A program made the translations under genes and the position numbers. Of a DNA stretch of 64,000 bases, positions 32,039-44,382 are shown piece by piece. The notes under the pieces were generated by a model. The model saw only the letters and a list, made by a program, of their open reading frames with translations, searched no databases and was not told where the DNA came from. The stretch is from Lunularia cruciata (lineage: Eukaryota; Streptophyta; Marchantiopsida; Lunulariales; Lunulariaceae). Positions within the stretch are counted from its first letter, which is position 1. Every line of letters starts with the position of its first letter. Where the stretch lies: NCBI GenBank assembly GCA_948567375.1, contig OX419759.1, positions 39,646,593 through 39,710,592 of the forward strand. The letters are read 5' to 3'.

Positions 32039-32972
32039 TGGAATCTTTTGTCATGCAAGTTATCACATGGTTTGTTCTTTGTCTGGTTTTACTAGTTTGA
32101 TATTGGTGTAGAAAATGTGTAATAGGATAATACCATACCGAGCACTTTACTTCATTACAGTAAGCATATAGGGTAGCTCACCGTGACCGCGGACACTTTA
32201 TTTATTAAATCTATAAGGTAGATCGATTCATTGATGTGGTCTGTTAGACGGGCCATTCTTAGAAGAAATTGAAACTCACCATCTAGTGCTCTACCTGAAT
32301 TGATATAAAGGCATTGGGTTTAAGTTATTTTGAAGGAACAGGAGACTAGCTAGGCTTAGTGTTTATCACCACGTGCGCTTTATACTTGTTTATTACGAGG
32401 AAAGGTATAAATCTTAGTGTTAGAATACATCTCGATTACTTGAATGTATCACTGCGCAACGTAGAAATAATTCTCATAGGGTTCGGGTATATCTCAATCA
32501 TTGAAAGTATTGTTGCAGAACATATCAGTACTTCGCATTGGCATCGATAGAGGTAAATTTTTTAGAGAAGTATTTGAAGGAGTGCGAGATTATGCACCTT
32601 ATCTTATAAACAAGATGGGGATCAGCACAAATTTGTTTACAGATTGCACTCTCGATCTCAAAATCAGACTTTTATCATAAGTTCTCTAGCTTTTAGGGAT
32701 GAAACGTAACATTTTGGGAAATACAAGAAAACAAAGTGTTGTGTTGTAATAGTCTTCCGCAGTACCAATTTGCTTTCCCGGATATTTCCTATTTCACATG
32801 CTTGTGATCTGTGATGTGTTTATGTGCAGTTTGTCCTTTGAACTTTAAGTTAATTCATTCATTTTATTCGATGGAACATTCTAAGTCTAGTGTATACGAA
32901 GACAATTCATGCAAGTTACTTGGAATGAATCAAGTATTAAGATGGCGTTTTACCATCAACATGTGAACATGA

Positions 32973-33008
32973 TGTGTGTGTGTGTGTGTGTGCGCGCGCG
33001 CGCGTGCG
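32973..33008. repeat. Alternating (TG)n(CG)n run
   Basis: About ten TG units are followed by about six CG units and one TGCG. It is a purine-pyrimidine alternating microsatellite, the kind of sequence known to adopt Z-DNA under torsion. Confidence 0.9.
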
Positions 33009-33230
33009 TTCCTGGGCTCTCAATTCTTGACTTCTACTGCGTTATTGCATCTTTATGCTTCACAGATTTGATACCTCTTTACCAATACAATCATGTATTT
33101 CAACAAGTAATTTGATAAAGCTCTACATTTCTTCCGTGGAATGCAAGAAACAAGTTTACGTGAAGCTTACATCCCCATAGCCATTACTGTTCTCAGCAAT
33201 AAGAAAATGGAAATAACAAGGAAAAAATTA

Positions 33231-33500
33231 ATATCAAGTCCAGAATATCCAAAGAGTCAAAAGTTATAATACAGAAAATAAGTCATGAACCTCAAGCCTA
33301 GCATAAATGTTGGAGTTAACATGGATGCATTGAGCATTAGTCCCATAACTAAGAACATCTCTCATTAAAGGCATGGTAAGAGAGTTCACATGTATAGTAA
33401 GCTATATGTAAACATGTAAATTGACCAAAAACATTTCAAGTCTTCGGGACTAGGGACTAGAGAGTCAAAAGGCATAACACACCGAACAACTCACAAAACA
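33231..33500 (-). pseudogene. Decayed LINE 3' UTR relics
   Basis: About 33236-33305 and 33437-33500 retain the reverse-complement phrases of the LINE 3' UTR (caaagagtcaaaag, then an aaaacacaatac-like stretch, then gcctag). They are heavily mutated and have no coding part. Confidence 0.45.
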
Positions 33501-33689
33501 AGGACCTACAAAAAGCCTAGAAATCCGAACAAACATGTTGAAAACTAGTCATTTAATTAAGAACATAAGTCATAGGTCATTCAAAGTGATTCATCTATAA
33601 TAAGCTACATAAAATAAGGAATAAACATCAAGCCCATAAGATCTAAATATTAAAGAGATAGAATAAAAAATTTCATATTTCTAGTCAAA

Positions 33690-35210
33690 ATTGCATCATT
33701 CTGGTGGGAAATTTCCATGAAGCTTATGGTAGACATTATTGTGAAATTCTCAAGCCCTCTAAAGTGAAAGGGATGTCTTATATCCAATTAAAGGTTTTGA
33801 GTTTCCTTGCTATATCTCCTTGTGTTTTTCTTTCCATTAGGACAGAAATTTTTTGGAAAGATTGGAAGTGGTTAGAACAAACTACCGTGCAAATTTTGGC
33901 AAAGGTTGAAGTCAAAAGAGGCAATAATATACACATTTTGTCTTGTAACTTGGTGGTTGTACTTCCTTGGTCTTTAATAGTTCTAATGTAAATCCATGTG
34001 GTATGCTTAAGACTAACATAGACAATGTATTGTTGATATTTTCAGCTCTTTAGAGTGAAGTGGAGCACTTACACCTAATTAGGGACTTTGCGCTCCCTTT
34101 GGTCTAGACTAGCTATTGTTTAAATTTCAATTAAGGATGACTGCACTAGAGGCTATAATGTATGCATATAAAATGAGTCAAGAGGTTGGTAGTTGTATAT
34201 CTTGGATCTTCTATCACTCTAGTGTAAAATTATATGGAGTACTCTATGTAAGGAATTATATTGCACTTTGAAGATTTCAAGTCATTTGGAGTGAAGAGGA
34301 GTGCTTACAAATAATTAGGGATTCTAAGGTCCTTTTGCTATCTCCTTGGGTGCTTTTTTTTAATTGGGGCTAAATTGCATGGAAATGTTTAAACTGGTTT
34401 GGACAAGTTATATGAGCATTTTGATTGAGTGTAACTTAATTAATAACTGGAATATAAGCATCTACTCAAAGGTTGTGTTTTTGTTTTCTTGGTGTCCTAT
34501 CATTCTTGTGTGAAATTTGAAGGAGTGCTTTAGACATTGCAATTTTCAATGGATTTTTCAGTCCATCTGGAGTGAATAATGCAAGAACTTACACCCAATT
34601 AGAGATTTTAAGTTCTCTTTGTACATATCTCTATAATTCTATTAATTGGAGCAATAATTTTCTAAAGGTGCTGCAAAGGGTCTCAAGAAGCCATTGTGTA
34701 GATTTCTTTTGGAGATGACCTCACCAAAGGCTTGAGTACATATATATGGGATGAGAGATTGGTAGTTGTATCTCCTTGATGTCTTATCCATCTAAAGCAA
34801 CTTCTCTATAGTACTTTAAGCTCCAATTTACATTGTAGTGTGTCATTTTCAAGCCATTCAAAGTGAACTTGAAGTACTTACATCAAATTAGGTTCCCTTT
34901 GCATATCTTTCTTGGATTTGGTATGGAGCTCAAAATTCTTGTGTGGGTTGAGCATGGTATGGACAAGTTATTGTGCAAATATGATTGATAATAACTTCAT
35001 AAGAGGTTGGAATATGCACATATAGTCTAAAAGGTGATGTTTATATTTCCTTGGTTTTTTATAATTCTAGTATAAAATTTGGAGGAGTGATTTAGGCTAA
35101 GTTAGAATTGTGGCATTTTCAACCTATTAGAATAAATGGGAGCAAATATACTCAATAAGTATATTGAGCTCCCTCTACTAAGGTTTAATCAGTTGGGGCT
35201 AAAATCTCAA
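33690..35210 (+). repeat. Degenerate tandem array, about 280-bp unit, six units
   Basis: The block around (tt)caagtc..ggagtgaa...ttacaccaattaggga...ttgctatatctcc recurs with its agtgaa anchor at 33763, 34054, 34290, 34571, 34862 and (weak) 35132. The spacings are 291, 236, 281, 291 and 270. There is no lasting open frame. It could be an old satellite or, by analogy with the LINE here, the modular leader of another transposon. Confidence 0.6.
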
Positions 35211-35215
35211 TGAAA

Positions 35216-35450
35216 TAACAAATCTAAAGCTTGGAAGCTCAAAAGAGTCAAAAGGTTGAAAACACAATATAAATCACATACAATATAAGCCAAGGAAAAA
35301 TTATAAGATGCTTGACCAATCTATAATACACTGATCCAACATAAACTAATCTCCATCATAAAATTTCCTAAAGCTAAATCCTCGATCTGTAAGAGAATTG
35401 AGAAGTCTAGCACTAATTTGATGTCTAAATCTGATTTCCTCATAACAAAG
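35216..35450 (-). pseudogene. Old LINE 3' end
   Basis: A diverged reverse-strand LINE end: the 3' UTR (aaaagagtcaaaaggttgaaaacacaat), a hairpin region (gaccaatctataatacactgatcc) and a short ORF2 C-terminal remnant (aagagaattgagaagtc). It joins an endonuclease piece of opposite orientation at about 35465. Confidence 0.65.
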
Positions 35451-35464
35451 ATACTTAACTTGTA

Positions 35465-36088
35465 CTTGATAGATAATTCTAGTGCTTGGTCCTACACTTC
35501 CTTAGATCCTATATCCTATATGGTGAGAACTTTTTGAGCTTTGGTACCACATATAGCTTGAAGATCTTGAATGGTCTCTCTCAATTTTCTAATACTTGCA
35601 GGAGCACATGCTTTGCATTGGGAGGACACCATAGATTACATTTTGACCTCACCTAGTGATATACACCTTCTGATTTTTTGTTTCTGATTTTGTTGTTTAA
35701 GATCCTCAACCCGAATCTGATTATGCACTTCTATCTTTTATCCTTCTTCCTCCATGCCCCATTAGAACCAAATCACCTATTGAGCATACCTCTAGAGAGA
35801 AACTCCATCTACTTTTTGACAAGAGAGATGTACCAACAAGCTATCCAAGACAACTTGAGCACTATAGAGTGCAGCTTTGATGTTGACTAGTCAAATGATC
35901 AGTTCATTTGACTTCTTCAATCTACCTCAACTACTTTGTTTCCAAGAGGATCTCATAAGATAGACTTGGTCTTCCTTGCAAAAAGTGGTATAATGAAGAA
36001 TCCAAAATTATACAGACTAAACTATTAATAAGTCTCTTGATCAAATAGCATAGAAACTTGTTTTTCTTCCCCATAGGAAATTAGTATC
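35465..36088 (+). pseudogene. Old LINE ORF2 endonuclease relic
   Basis: Matches LINE A about 5625-6250. It retains IDNSSAWS, NCSLKILNGL-like GTTYSLKILNGLSQF, the SDFVV..DPQPESD region, a KLHLLFDKRDVPTS-like stretch and the SLDQIA end, with many stops and frameshifts. The identity is evident from order and spacing rather than an open frame. Confidence 0.7.
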
Positions 36089-36330
36089 ATGTCACCTGTA
36101 CATGCAACTAATCTAAGGGTAGAGCTCACCACCATGTCACCAATCCATGTATCTAATCCAACGATGGAGCTTCCTTTGAGGGAATCCTCTTTGCTATATA
36201 ATAAGACAAGGTGCTCCTTTGGGGCATTAGAGTATTGAGTGTGAAGCTTTTGTGTTTTTTTTGTGTTTCTCTTAAGGTCTAATATCCTCAAAAGATTACA
36301 CAAAGGTGTTGTTGTGACATTTGTCGACAT
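36089..36330 (+). repeat. Partial LTR of family 2 (plus orientation)
   Basis: Matches the right half of the LTR at 62549-63151, including catgtcaccaatccatgtatc, ggagcttcc, the TATA-like ctatataata at about 36193 and gtgctcctttggggca. Its outer boundaries are unclear. Confidence 0.65.
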
Positions 36331-36490
36331 TTGACAATACCATTTGCCATACTTTCTCCACTATGTTAAAGTCGTGCATGCCCACAACTATTAGATGAGT
36401 GGTGCATGCAACAAATAGCTTTACCCATAATCATGGGTAGATGCAGACTTTTATGGCAAGAGGCCACAACACCAATAGAATATTCTATCC

Positions 36491-36554
36491 TATGAGAGCT
36501 AGATGTGGGAGACCCTCTTTCAATGTTGGGAGTCTCCCACATCCAACTCTCATA
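36491..36554. repeat. Long imperfect hairpin
   Basis: Arms 36491-36513 and 36532-36554 pair over 8 + 12 bp (tatgagag and gatgtgggagac with their complements), separated by a 3-base mismatch. The loop is 18 bases. It lies within transposon debris. Confidence 0.75.
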
Positions 36555-36599
36555 TGGCTTCCAAACTTGTGCACATGTGACTCCCAACATGATGCTCAA

Positions 36600-37460
36600 A
36601 GCATACACTTTTAACAATATCTAGTAGGGGAAGAGCATACCAAGGTCCATGATGTGGTCTATGATACCATGACTCAAATCTTACAAGCTACACGGGCCCA
36701 TGTTCAAATTGAGTGGTGATTGGATCTACAAGGACCACCAATCCATCAAGTGCAAGCAGATATTGTTACTTTTCAAGAATGTAGTCGGATCTTGCATGAT
36801 GTGGTGGTGGCAAACGGCTTACAAGCAAAGACATTGGCATGGGTAGGTGTACAAGTAGGAGCATCAACAACCATTGCATCTAAGGACAAGGAGGATTAGT
36901 ATCCCTCCGGATCTCCTCAAATACCTTTGTCTCCTCTTGCAATTGAAATTTTTAGGCACTTACATAACCACTTCAATAGTCTCCTTCGAGATGCGGCAAA
37001 GGTTCTTTGCAAAGGAGAGGAGCACGGGTTTTATCCCCAACCATGCTCATATCATACTACCATCAATGTGTATTAGTCACTCTATAATGCACTTAGGCTT
37101 TGGGTCTTCATTGGTGTGCTGCTTCAAGAGGCATACCCATCACGAGTAGGGTCTTCCCTCCCCACTTACTAAATATACCTTTGGAGGATCTCTACCACAC
37201 AATTCAAGAATAAGATGGAGTTGGCTACTTTTTTCTTAGCTTTGTTTGTGTTGGTTTGTTTTTAGTTCTCCTCCTTGCGTGCTTCCAACCTTTCTTTTAG
37301 GCCTCTTTCTTGGTTTCTTGGGGCTTTTGGGTTTCACATCCTTTTTCTTCCATGTGCACTTTTTTGTGCTTTGTACTCCTTTCCCCTCTCCTTTGGAATA
37401 CTATATTTATACATAAATTCATTAGGTATTAGGTACCATGTTGACAAGTTCTACTTATCA
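36600..37460 (+). repeat. Internal region of an unclassified LTR-type element
   Basis: About 36640-36800 recurs in reverse at 57360-57500 and about 37140-37450 recurs in reverse at 55390-55700, both times next to LTR family 2 sequence. The frame 36874-37149 has no known domain. The repeat pairs show this is a dispersed family, not a gene. Confidence 0.5.
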
Positions 37461-38961
37461 GCACATCCACTAGCTAATTTGGGGTTTTTGATTCAAATTC
37501 ACTTCAGAATATTGTTAAATTGTTCATAAATACCACTTACTATGTATTGACTTTGCCATACTTTGTGGTTAATAATCTAGCTTTTACCAATAATATAACA
37601 ACAAAAGCTCAATGGGTGCATGGATGATTAATAAAGCACTTCACACTTGCCCATTTATTACTGATGAGGGATTAATAATGGTCCTTGACTTCAAAAGCTA
37701 TACAAGCAATTATAAAACCTGCCTCTGAACAAAAATATTTGCCCTCTAGTCATGAGGTTCCATCAAAGCCAATCTCCTTGTAGTGCACAAATCAAGATAA
37801 GAACCAATACAAGAGTGTAAAATAGGTAATTAAAGGAGACATTAGAGGATGCTTTTATAATATCAACCACCACAAACCAGCATTGTACCTTGATGCCAAC
37901 CTTCAAGATCCATAGCTTTTACAACTTTACTAGAAACTAGTTAAGGGGCACAATATGGACTTAAAAGAGCCCAAAATTGGAGGAGGAAGTATGGGGAGTA
38001 TTATTCCTTATGCTGCCCAACATATAGCACACTCCCTAGACCAATTTTGTGAAGAATTGAAGATAGTTCCAAAGACAAAGCAAGTGTTGCTATGAGACAA
38101 ATACACCCAACTCAACTTTGCTATATATGTTCTTATGAGATGCAAGAATGCACCAATGCAGGTGTCATGAAGTATATGTCATCCAAGTGTATCATAATAG
38201 TAAGGCTGCCCAAAGCAAACCATTATGGAGGCTTATAGGTATGGAAACATGTTCTGCCAATTGAAGAAGGTGAAGCGGGTACTCATCTCTCTTGCCATTA
38301 TTGTTGCAAATAAGAAGCAAAAGCACAACATTGATGCAAATTATGATCTTCCTAAGTCACTTAGTGAAATCATCATCAATTGGAAGTTTTGGCACAGTGT
38401 TAACATATGCATCAATTGTTTGACCCTATATGCAAATTCCTTGGTAAACTCAAATCAAACATACTACAATGTCAATAGCCTATACTTACTTCATTTATAT
38501 TCATGTGCATCTAGCAACGGTGTTGTCTGGGGCTGATCTAGATCATACAATCAAAAGTTTGAACTATCAATGGAACTGCATCTATTTGCTTGTACATACA
38601 TTGGCATTCTAATGTGCATTTACTTGTACATACAATTGGCATTCTATCATTGTCTACACATCAATGTGGTCGCAACTATCAAAAAAGAGGCTATTGAGCT
38701 TAGCAAGGTGATCTGAAGATGCAATGCTGATGGGCCATTCAACTCATCACATGGCATCATGACAAGGACTCAACATCTGCCCACTGGTCTGAGTTCATGA
38801 TATTTTGCACGAATGAGGCAAGATTTAAGGAGATAGTCTAGGACTTGATTGATTACCACCCTCGCTTGATGTGGAGCTAGGTTTTGACTCAATATGCAAC
38901 TTTAGCTGCTTTCCTTATCAAGATCAATACTGGCACTACATCATTTATTGGAGTTGAATTG
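37461..38961. other. Unclassified, probably old transposon sequence
   Basis: A 103-residue open frame (38225-38536, plus) has no domain I recognise. Other stretches look like decayed coding sequence with many stops. The right edge (38961) is the insertion point of the Ty3-type element. Confidence 0.35.
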
Positions 38962-39666
38962 TGAGCCGGCATGTCTCTCACTCAAGATGAACCCTTGATG
39001 GCTATTATGGTAGCGCACCATGGACTAAGAAGGCAAGGAACCCCAACTCCATCATACTACTCCAAGGCTAACACTCCAAGACTCAAGATATTGCTCACTA
39101 GAGAACTCAATGAGAGAGAGATAGTTGCAAATGAAAGGATGATGAGTACTTCCTCACTCCTTGTTTATATACTTGTGAAATAATTATGTACCAAAGTTAT
39201 TAATTACCAAAGTTACTAATTACCGTAGTAACTCAAGTTACTAGGCTAAAAGTCAAGTAAAGTCAAAAAGTAGAAAGGAATATCCATTCACATGGGCATA
39301 TTCCACTAGCATGTGATCTTATCTTGACCCAACCACTAAGTCAAGAATTCCTTCACATGGGCTATACTTGGACTATAGAAGAATCCAAAATAAAAAGGCT
39401 TGCGGGCCCAAGAGTTCTCAACTCTTTCCTCAAAGCAAAACACCTAGGAATAATACCAAGTCAACACACTAGAATCCAAAATAGTAGTGCTCATCTTTTC
39501 CACTTCCTCTAAAGTAAGGTCCTCTCTATCTTAGCTATGACTAACTTTAGCTAATCATGACTAATGTAAAACCATCCTTTATCTCTCTATATATAATATC
39601 TCTCAAGTACTTGTAATATCAAGTTAAATGTCACAATACCACACACATGTACAAATGTGTGTTACA
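38962..39666 (-). repeat. 3' LTR, family 1 (705 bp)
   Basis: Bounded by TG at 38962 and CA at 39666 on the plus strand, as LTRs require. It is shared almost throughout with 58045-58733, and over its last 500 bp with 51801-52302. On the minus strand a TATA-like ttatatatag lies about 70 bases inside the start. The frame 38971-39183, which is repeated at 58078-58266, is LTR sequence and not a gene. Confidence 0.8.
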
Positions 39667-39680
39667 TTTACCCCCGGACT
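39667..39680 (-). other. Polypurine tract
   Basis: On the minus strand gtccgggggtaaa lies immediately before the TGTAACAC start of the 3' LTR, the position at which plus-strand DNA synthesis is primed in LTR retrotransposons. It is short but in the right place. Confidence 0.6.
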
Positions 39681-39870
39681 AAGTTTTCACTTTGTCCTCA
39701 AAGTGAAGGTCTCTTTACCTTCTATGATATATCTTCAACTTATCATGGTTAATCCTATCAAAGTGTCTTCTTCCCAACTCCTTGAGATCATAGGTGTAAT
39801 TGCTCCACACCTTCTCCACTATGAAAGGTCCAAAGTACTTAGGCAAAAACTTCTTTTGCACTCTCTTCAA

Positions 39871-42651
39871 TCAAATGGAATCAAACAACATTACCCAATC
39901 ACCTTCTTTGAAAGGCTCCACCTTCTTCTTGCCTTGCCTCTTGTCATAGCTCTCCTTTTGTTTCCTTTGGGTTTGCTCCACTTGAACCATAGCAACTGTT
40001 GTTGCCTCTTCCAACTCCATGAGTTGTTCCTTCCTTGACTTCTCTGCATCACCTCCTTGTGCTTTCTTCAATCTCATATGAATGTTTTGGAAGGTAGGAT
40101 GATCAAAGTGAATAGGTAAGGTAGACTCAATACCATATACCAATTGAAATGGAGAATACCCGGTGGAAGTCTTCATGGTTGTCTTATACTCCCACAAAAC
40201 TGCATGAATCTTCTTGTCCCAATGATGTTTAGCCCCCTCCATTTCTGCATCTTTGGCCAACATCATGCATAAGGTCTGATTGGTTCTCTCTGCCAAGCCA
40301 TTGGAATTTGGCTTATAGGATGTAGTTACTCTATGTGTGATAAAGAAATATCGTAGCATGACTATAGTAATGCTTCTTGTAAACTATTCTCCTCTATCAA
40401 AAACTAACTCCAAAGGGCATCCAAACCTAGTGATAATGCATTCATAAAGAAATCTCCCAACTTCATCTTCATTCTTGTCCCTCAATGGTCTAGCCTCAAC
40501 CCACTTGGTAAGGTAATCAGTAACTACCACAATGTACCAATTGTTCCTTGTGGTTCTATTGAGAGGACCTACAAAATCAATTCCCCACTTCTCAAAAGGT
40601 CCTAGCAATGGAATTGATCTGAGTGGTGGAGTGGATGTAGAATTTCTAATAAAAGCTTGACAAACATGACAAGTTTTGCAATAATCAAGACAATCCTTGA
40701 CAATCCCTCTCTAATGGTAACCTGTATCTAGAATCTTGAAAGCAGTCACCTTTCCTGCAAAATGTCCTCCATACACTAAACCTTCATGAAACTCCTTTAT
40801 AAGTAGGATATACTCTTCCTTACCCACTACTCTTCAAAGTAGACCATCTGCTCCTTGGTGAAAAAGAATATCCTCCACCATTGTCTAAGGTCTAGATCTT
40901 GCTGCAAGGGCCTTCCTCTCCCTAGCATGCATCCCTTTTGGATAGCATAGCATACCTCTTGTCACAAAATCCAAAATCTCCTTGTACTCCATTGGAACCT
41001 CTTGAGTAACTGAGATTGTCATGAGCTCCTCATCCGGGAAGGAATCATCCACTGGCTCATCTCCATCATGATCATAGGCTCTAGATAACAAATCAACATT
41101 TGCATGTTTCTTTCTTGGCCTATCCTCAATGGTGTAGTCATACTCAGACAAGAGTATCATCCACCTTGCTAGTCTCCCTTCAACATTAGGCTTATGGAAG
41201 ATGTACTTCAAAGCCTTGTGATCCGTGACAATGGTGGCTTTCCCTCCAATCAAGTAGTGTCTATTTAGACACTTCTTGAGATTACAGATCACTGCCAACC
41301 CTTCTCTCTCCATGAAAGAGTAGTTCTTTTCTACTAAAACCATCTACCTACTAGCGTAAGCTATTGGATGATCATGCCCATCTTGGTCTAATTGACTAAG
41401 AGTGCATCCTATAGCTACATAAGAAGCATCAGTGTAGAGGATGAAAGGCTTACTCCAATCAGGTTTAGCAAGAATTGGAGCTAGAACAAGGGATTGCTTG
41501 AGCTCCTCAAAAGCTTTGAGAGCCTCCTTATCCTCCAAAATCACCATGTAATCTACACCCTTCTTCATGAAGATGGTCAATGCATAAGCCTTGTTGGAAA
41601 ATGAGAAGATGAACCTCCTATAGTACCCAACCATCCCCAAGAATTGGTGTAACTTTGTCAAGCTTGAAGGGAATGGAAGGTCTGAGATTTTCCTCACCTT
41701 CTCAGGATCAACTGTTATTCCATCCTTGGAGATGATGTGCCCCAAAATTAGACCTTCTTCACATCCAAAAATGCACTTCTTTGGGTTGAGTGATGCATTT
41801 GCCTCATCCAAGCATTGCAAGACCTCGATTAGGTGCTCAAAGTGCTCCTCCTTGCTCCCATAGACACAAAATTCATCAATGAAGTCTCTCACAAATTTCC
41901 AAATGAAAGGTCTTGTTCATGAACTATTGGAATGTGGCTGGAGCATTGCAAAGCCCAAAAGGCATGACCTTGAAAGCATAAGTTCCCCAAGGTGTGATGA
42001 ATGTGGTGAGTTGTTGATGCTTTGGTACAATCTTGATTTGGTTATATCCACTATAACCATCTCCAAACCTATACCTCTCATGACCTGCAACCTCCTCTAA
42101 GATCTCATCAATAATGGTAATGGGTAGTAGTCTTTCTTGGTAACATCATTGAGCTTCTTGTAATCCACACATACTCGAAGCTTGCCATTCTTTTTCTTTA
42201 CAATCACAATTGGAGACACCCATTCTGAATTCTCTACCTCAAAGATAAATCTAGCCTCCTTAAGCTTATCAATCTCCTCCTTCACAACCAAAGATATTAA
42301 TGGGCTAATCCAATGTTGTTTTTGGCGGATTGGTCTTGTATGTGACTCCACCTCTATCTTGTGTTCCTCCAAGGTGACTTCCTTCAAATCCTTGTAATTG
42401 AAAGCAAACACATGGATGAACTTGTAGAAAATCTCCTCAAATCTCACCTTCTCCTCCTTGGTAACATTTGAACCATACTTGAGGGTAGATAACAGACTCT
42501 CTACCTCCTCAAGTGTCAATGGTAATTTATCTGGGTCCTTCAAAACCTCAAGCTCAGATGCAAAATCCATAGCACACAAAGGATACACATCTGAATCAGA
42601 TTTAGATTCATTCTCCTTTGTGGAAGTCTTTTCTTCCATGCTTGTGTCCAC
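39871..42651 (-). pseudogene. Ty3-type pol: reverse transcriptase, RNase H, integrase (decayed)
   Basis: In reading order: RT start (SPIVIVKKKNGKLRVCVDYKK), YSGYNQIKI, MPFGLCNAPATFQ, then the catalytic box as FIDE where FIDD or YVDD is expected. RNase H follows (ILYTDASY; VTDHKALKYIF), then integrase (GIDFVGPL, FDRGE, NGLAERTNQ). Breaks are a one-base loss near 42118, a second shift near 41900, TAG after ATFQ, TAG at 41344-41346 (CAG expected from the family pattern) and TAG after FDRGE near 40370. The many stops and the altered catalytic box make it dead. The frame from 40885 downward reaches a region without conserved motifs before the integrase. Confidence 0.88.
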
Positions 42652-42681
42652 ACCTGAAGCTCCTTCTTCAGAATCTGATTC

Positions 42682-43997
42682 TCAATAATCAGAAGATGGT
42701 GTATTTGAATGAGAAGTGTTGGTGGTGTTAGTCACATGAACTATGAATCTATGGTTTGATGGCCCAATCCTCAAGTACCCTTTGTGCCATCTATTAGTTG
42801 TGCGTGTTGCTCTCAACCATGGTCTCCCAAGAAGTAAGTCATAGCTTGAATCCTTTAAGGCTTGGAAAGTTATGAGATTTTGAACTCCCATAACTAAAAC
42901 TACCACTTTATCCATCACCCCTATTGGTTGAACTTGTTGCTTGTTTGCTATGCTCACCACAAATGTTGAAGGTCTTGGGGGTAGCATACCCAACTTCTTC
43001 ATCAACCTTTCTGACATGGCATTTACTGTTGATCCTACATCAACCAATGCATCCTTGATGTTGTGACCATTCACTCTCACATCAATCTTGGAAGCATATT
43101 CACAAGCCTCCCATGGTGTTGGCTTGGCATCCACCACCCCCATTGATACTGAAGCTTTTGCCTTCTTCTTCCTCTTGCTCCTTGTAGAACTCAAACCACC
43201 TCTAAGCTTTTTTCTCAAGGTAGGTTTCAAAGCAATCAATTGGCCCACTATGATGTTAACCTTGTAGCTACCAACATCCTCCAACACATTGTAGTTCCAC
43301 TGTTGCTTTGAAATCAAGAAATCCTCCATCCCCAACTTCTTCCTTGGAGTCTTTGTTGTTGATGGTGTTGAGGTGCGAGTGCTCCTAGCAGACATAGGAG
43401 TATCCTTGCTTGGAGTAAATCATTGAGAAGAGTGAACATCCTTTGCAAAACGAGCTTTCTTCTTCTCTTGTGCCAAAAGCTCCAAATTAAGACCCTTGGA
43501 GTTTGAGCACTCTCCCTTCTCATACTTTCTCTCAATCACATCTATGGATGCTATCTCCTTACCTTTGTTTGGATTAGGAGCCACTTGGGTTTTACTACCT
43601 CCCTCTTTCTCTCTATTGGCTCCCTCATAACCCCTTCCTCCATGGTAAGTGGAATTTGGGCAATTCCTTTGGATATGGTCTCTTCCTCCACAACCAAAAC
43701 AATTTTTATCATTGAAATTGTTGGCTGGTTGGCCTCCTCTATATGGATAGTTTCTATAACTCTTGGGCCCTTTCCCTACATTCTGATCCACCTCTCTCTT
43801 CTCCCATAGTTGCACCACATTGATTTTGAGATCTGCAAGTTGTTCTATGATGATTTGAAGTGGATTCTTTGGTAGAGTTTCAAGACCTGGAGCAACTACT
43901 ACTTGTGGTGCAACCCTTGCTACCAAAGTATCAGAACTTCCACTATACTTATAGCCTTGAGGAGGATGTACAACCTCCTTCACCACCAAATCATTCT
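42682..43997 (-). pseudogene. Ty3-type gag C-terminus (zinc knuckle) and protease
   Basis: Minus strand: a CCHC knuckle CFGCGGRDHIQRNC at about 43690, a basic linker, then the retropepsin core ALVDVGSTVNAM (active-site Asp kept; DVG instead of DTG/DSG, a variant also seen in plant Ty3-type elements) and LLGRPWLR. TGA stops at about 43420 and 42682 interrupt the frame shared with pol. At 43997 it meets the nested solo LTR; the rest of gag is at 49823-50366. Confidence 0.82.
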
Positions 43998-44382
43998 CAT
44001 CCTATAATACCAAGAGTTAGCCATATGATCTAGATGTGAAATTTGGTTTGGTAACATCTGGAATGATGTTATGCATGATGGTCAAAATAGATCAGATAGA
44101 AGTATCACCAAAAGGGTAATTCTACTAATAGGGCTGAAAACCAAAATATAAAATTTGAAAACCTTAGAACCAATAGCTAGACATATGATTTGAAGGTGAG
44201 AATTGGGTTGGTAACATCTGGAAGGATGTTACACAGGATGGACTGAATAGATGACAAAGAGATATCACCAAAAGGGGACTTCTACTATGAACAACAATGA
44301 ATAATGAAATATAAAGCCCGAAAGACCCAAAGAGTCAAAAGGCTGGAAACAAAACACATGAAATGTGAGCCTAGGCAAGGGC

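Larger units (their letters stand above)
31085..33230. other. Upstream flank of the alpha-mannosidase gene, no gene found
   Basis: No convincing coding sequence. The first few hundred bases above 31084 should contain the 5' UTR and promoter, but I could not fix a TATA box or start site. Notable items are a 13-bp perfect inverted repeat (32003-32038) and an alternating TG then CG run (32973-33008). Short frames such as 31669-31866 and 32359-32550 lack recognisable features. Confidence 0.5.

Noticed and set aside
32941..33115. Frame through the TG/CG run (32909-33115)
   Set aside because: The open frame exists only because the microsatellite reads as Cys-Val and Arg-Ala repeats.
38971..39183. 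Frame repeated at 58078-58266, looking like a conserved small protein
   Set aside because: Both lie inside LTR family 1; the similarity is that of LTR copies and there is no codon-level conservation pattern.
43998..44290. Sequence between gag and LINE C taken as Ty3-type element spacer
   Set aside because: The CATCC duplications and complementary ends show it is the left part of a nested solo LTR.
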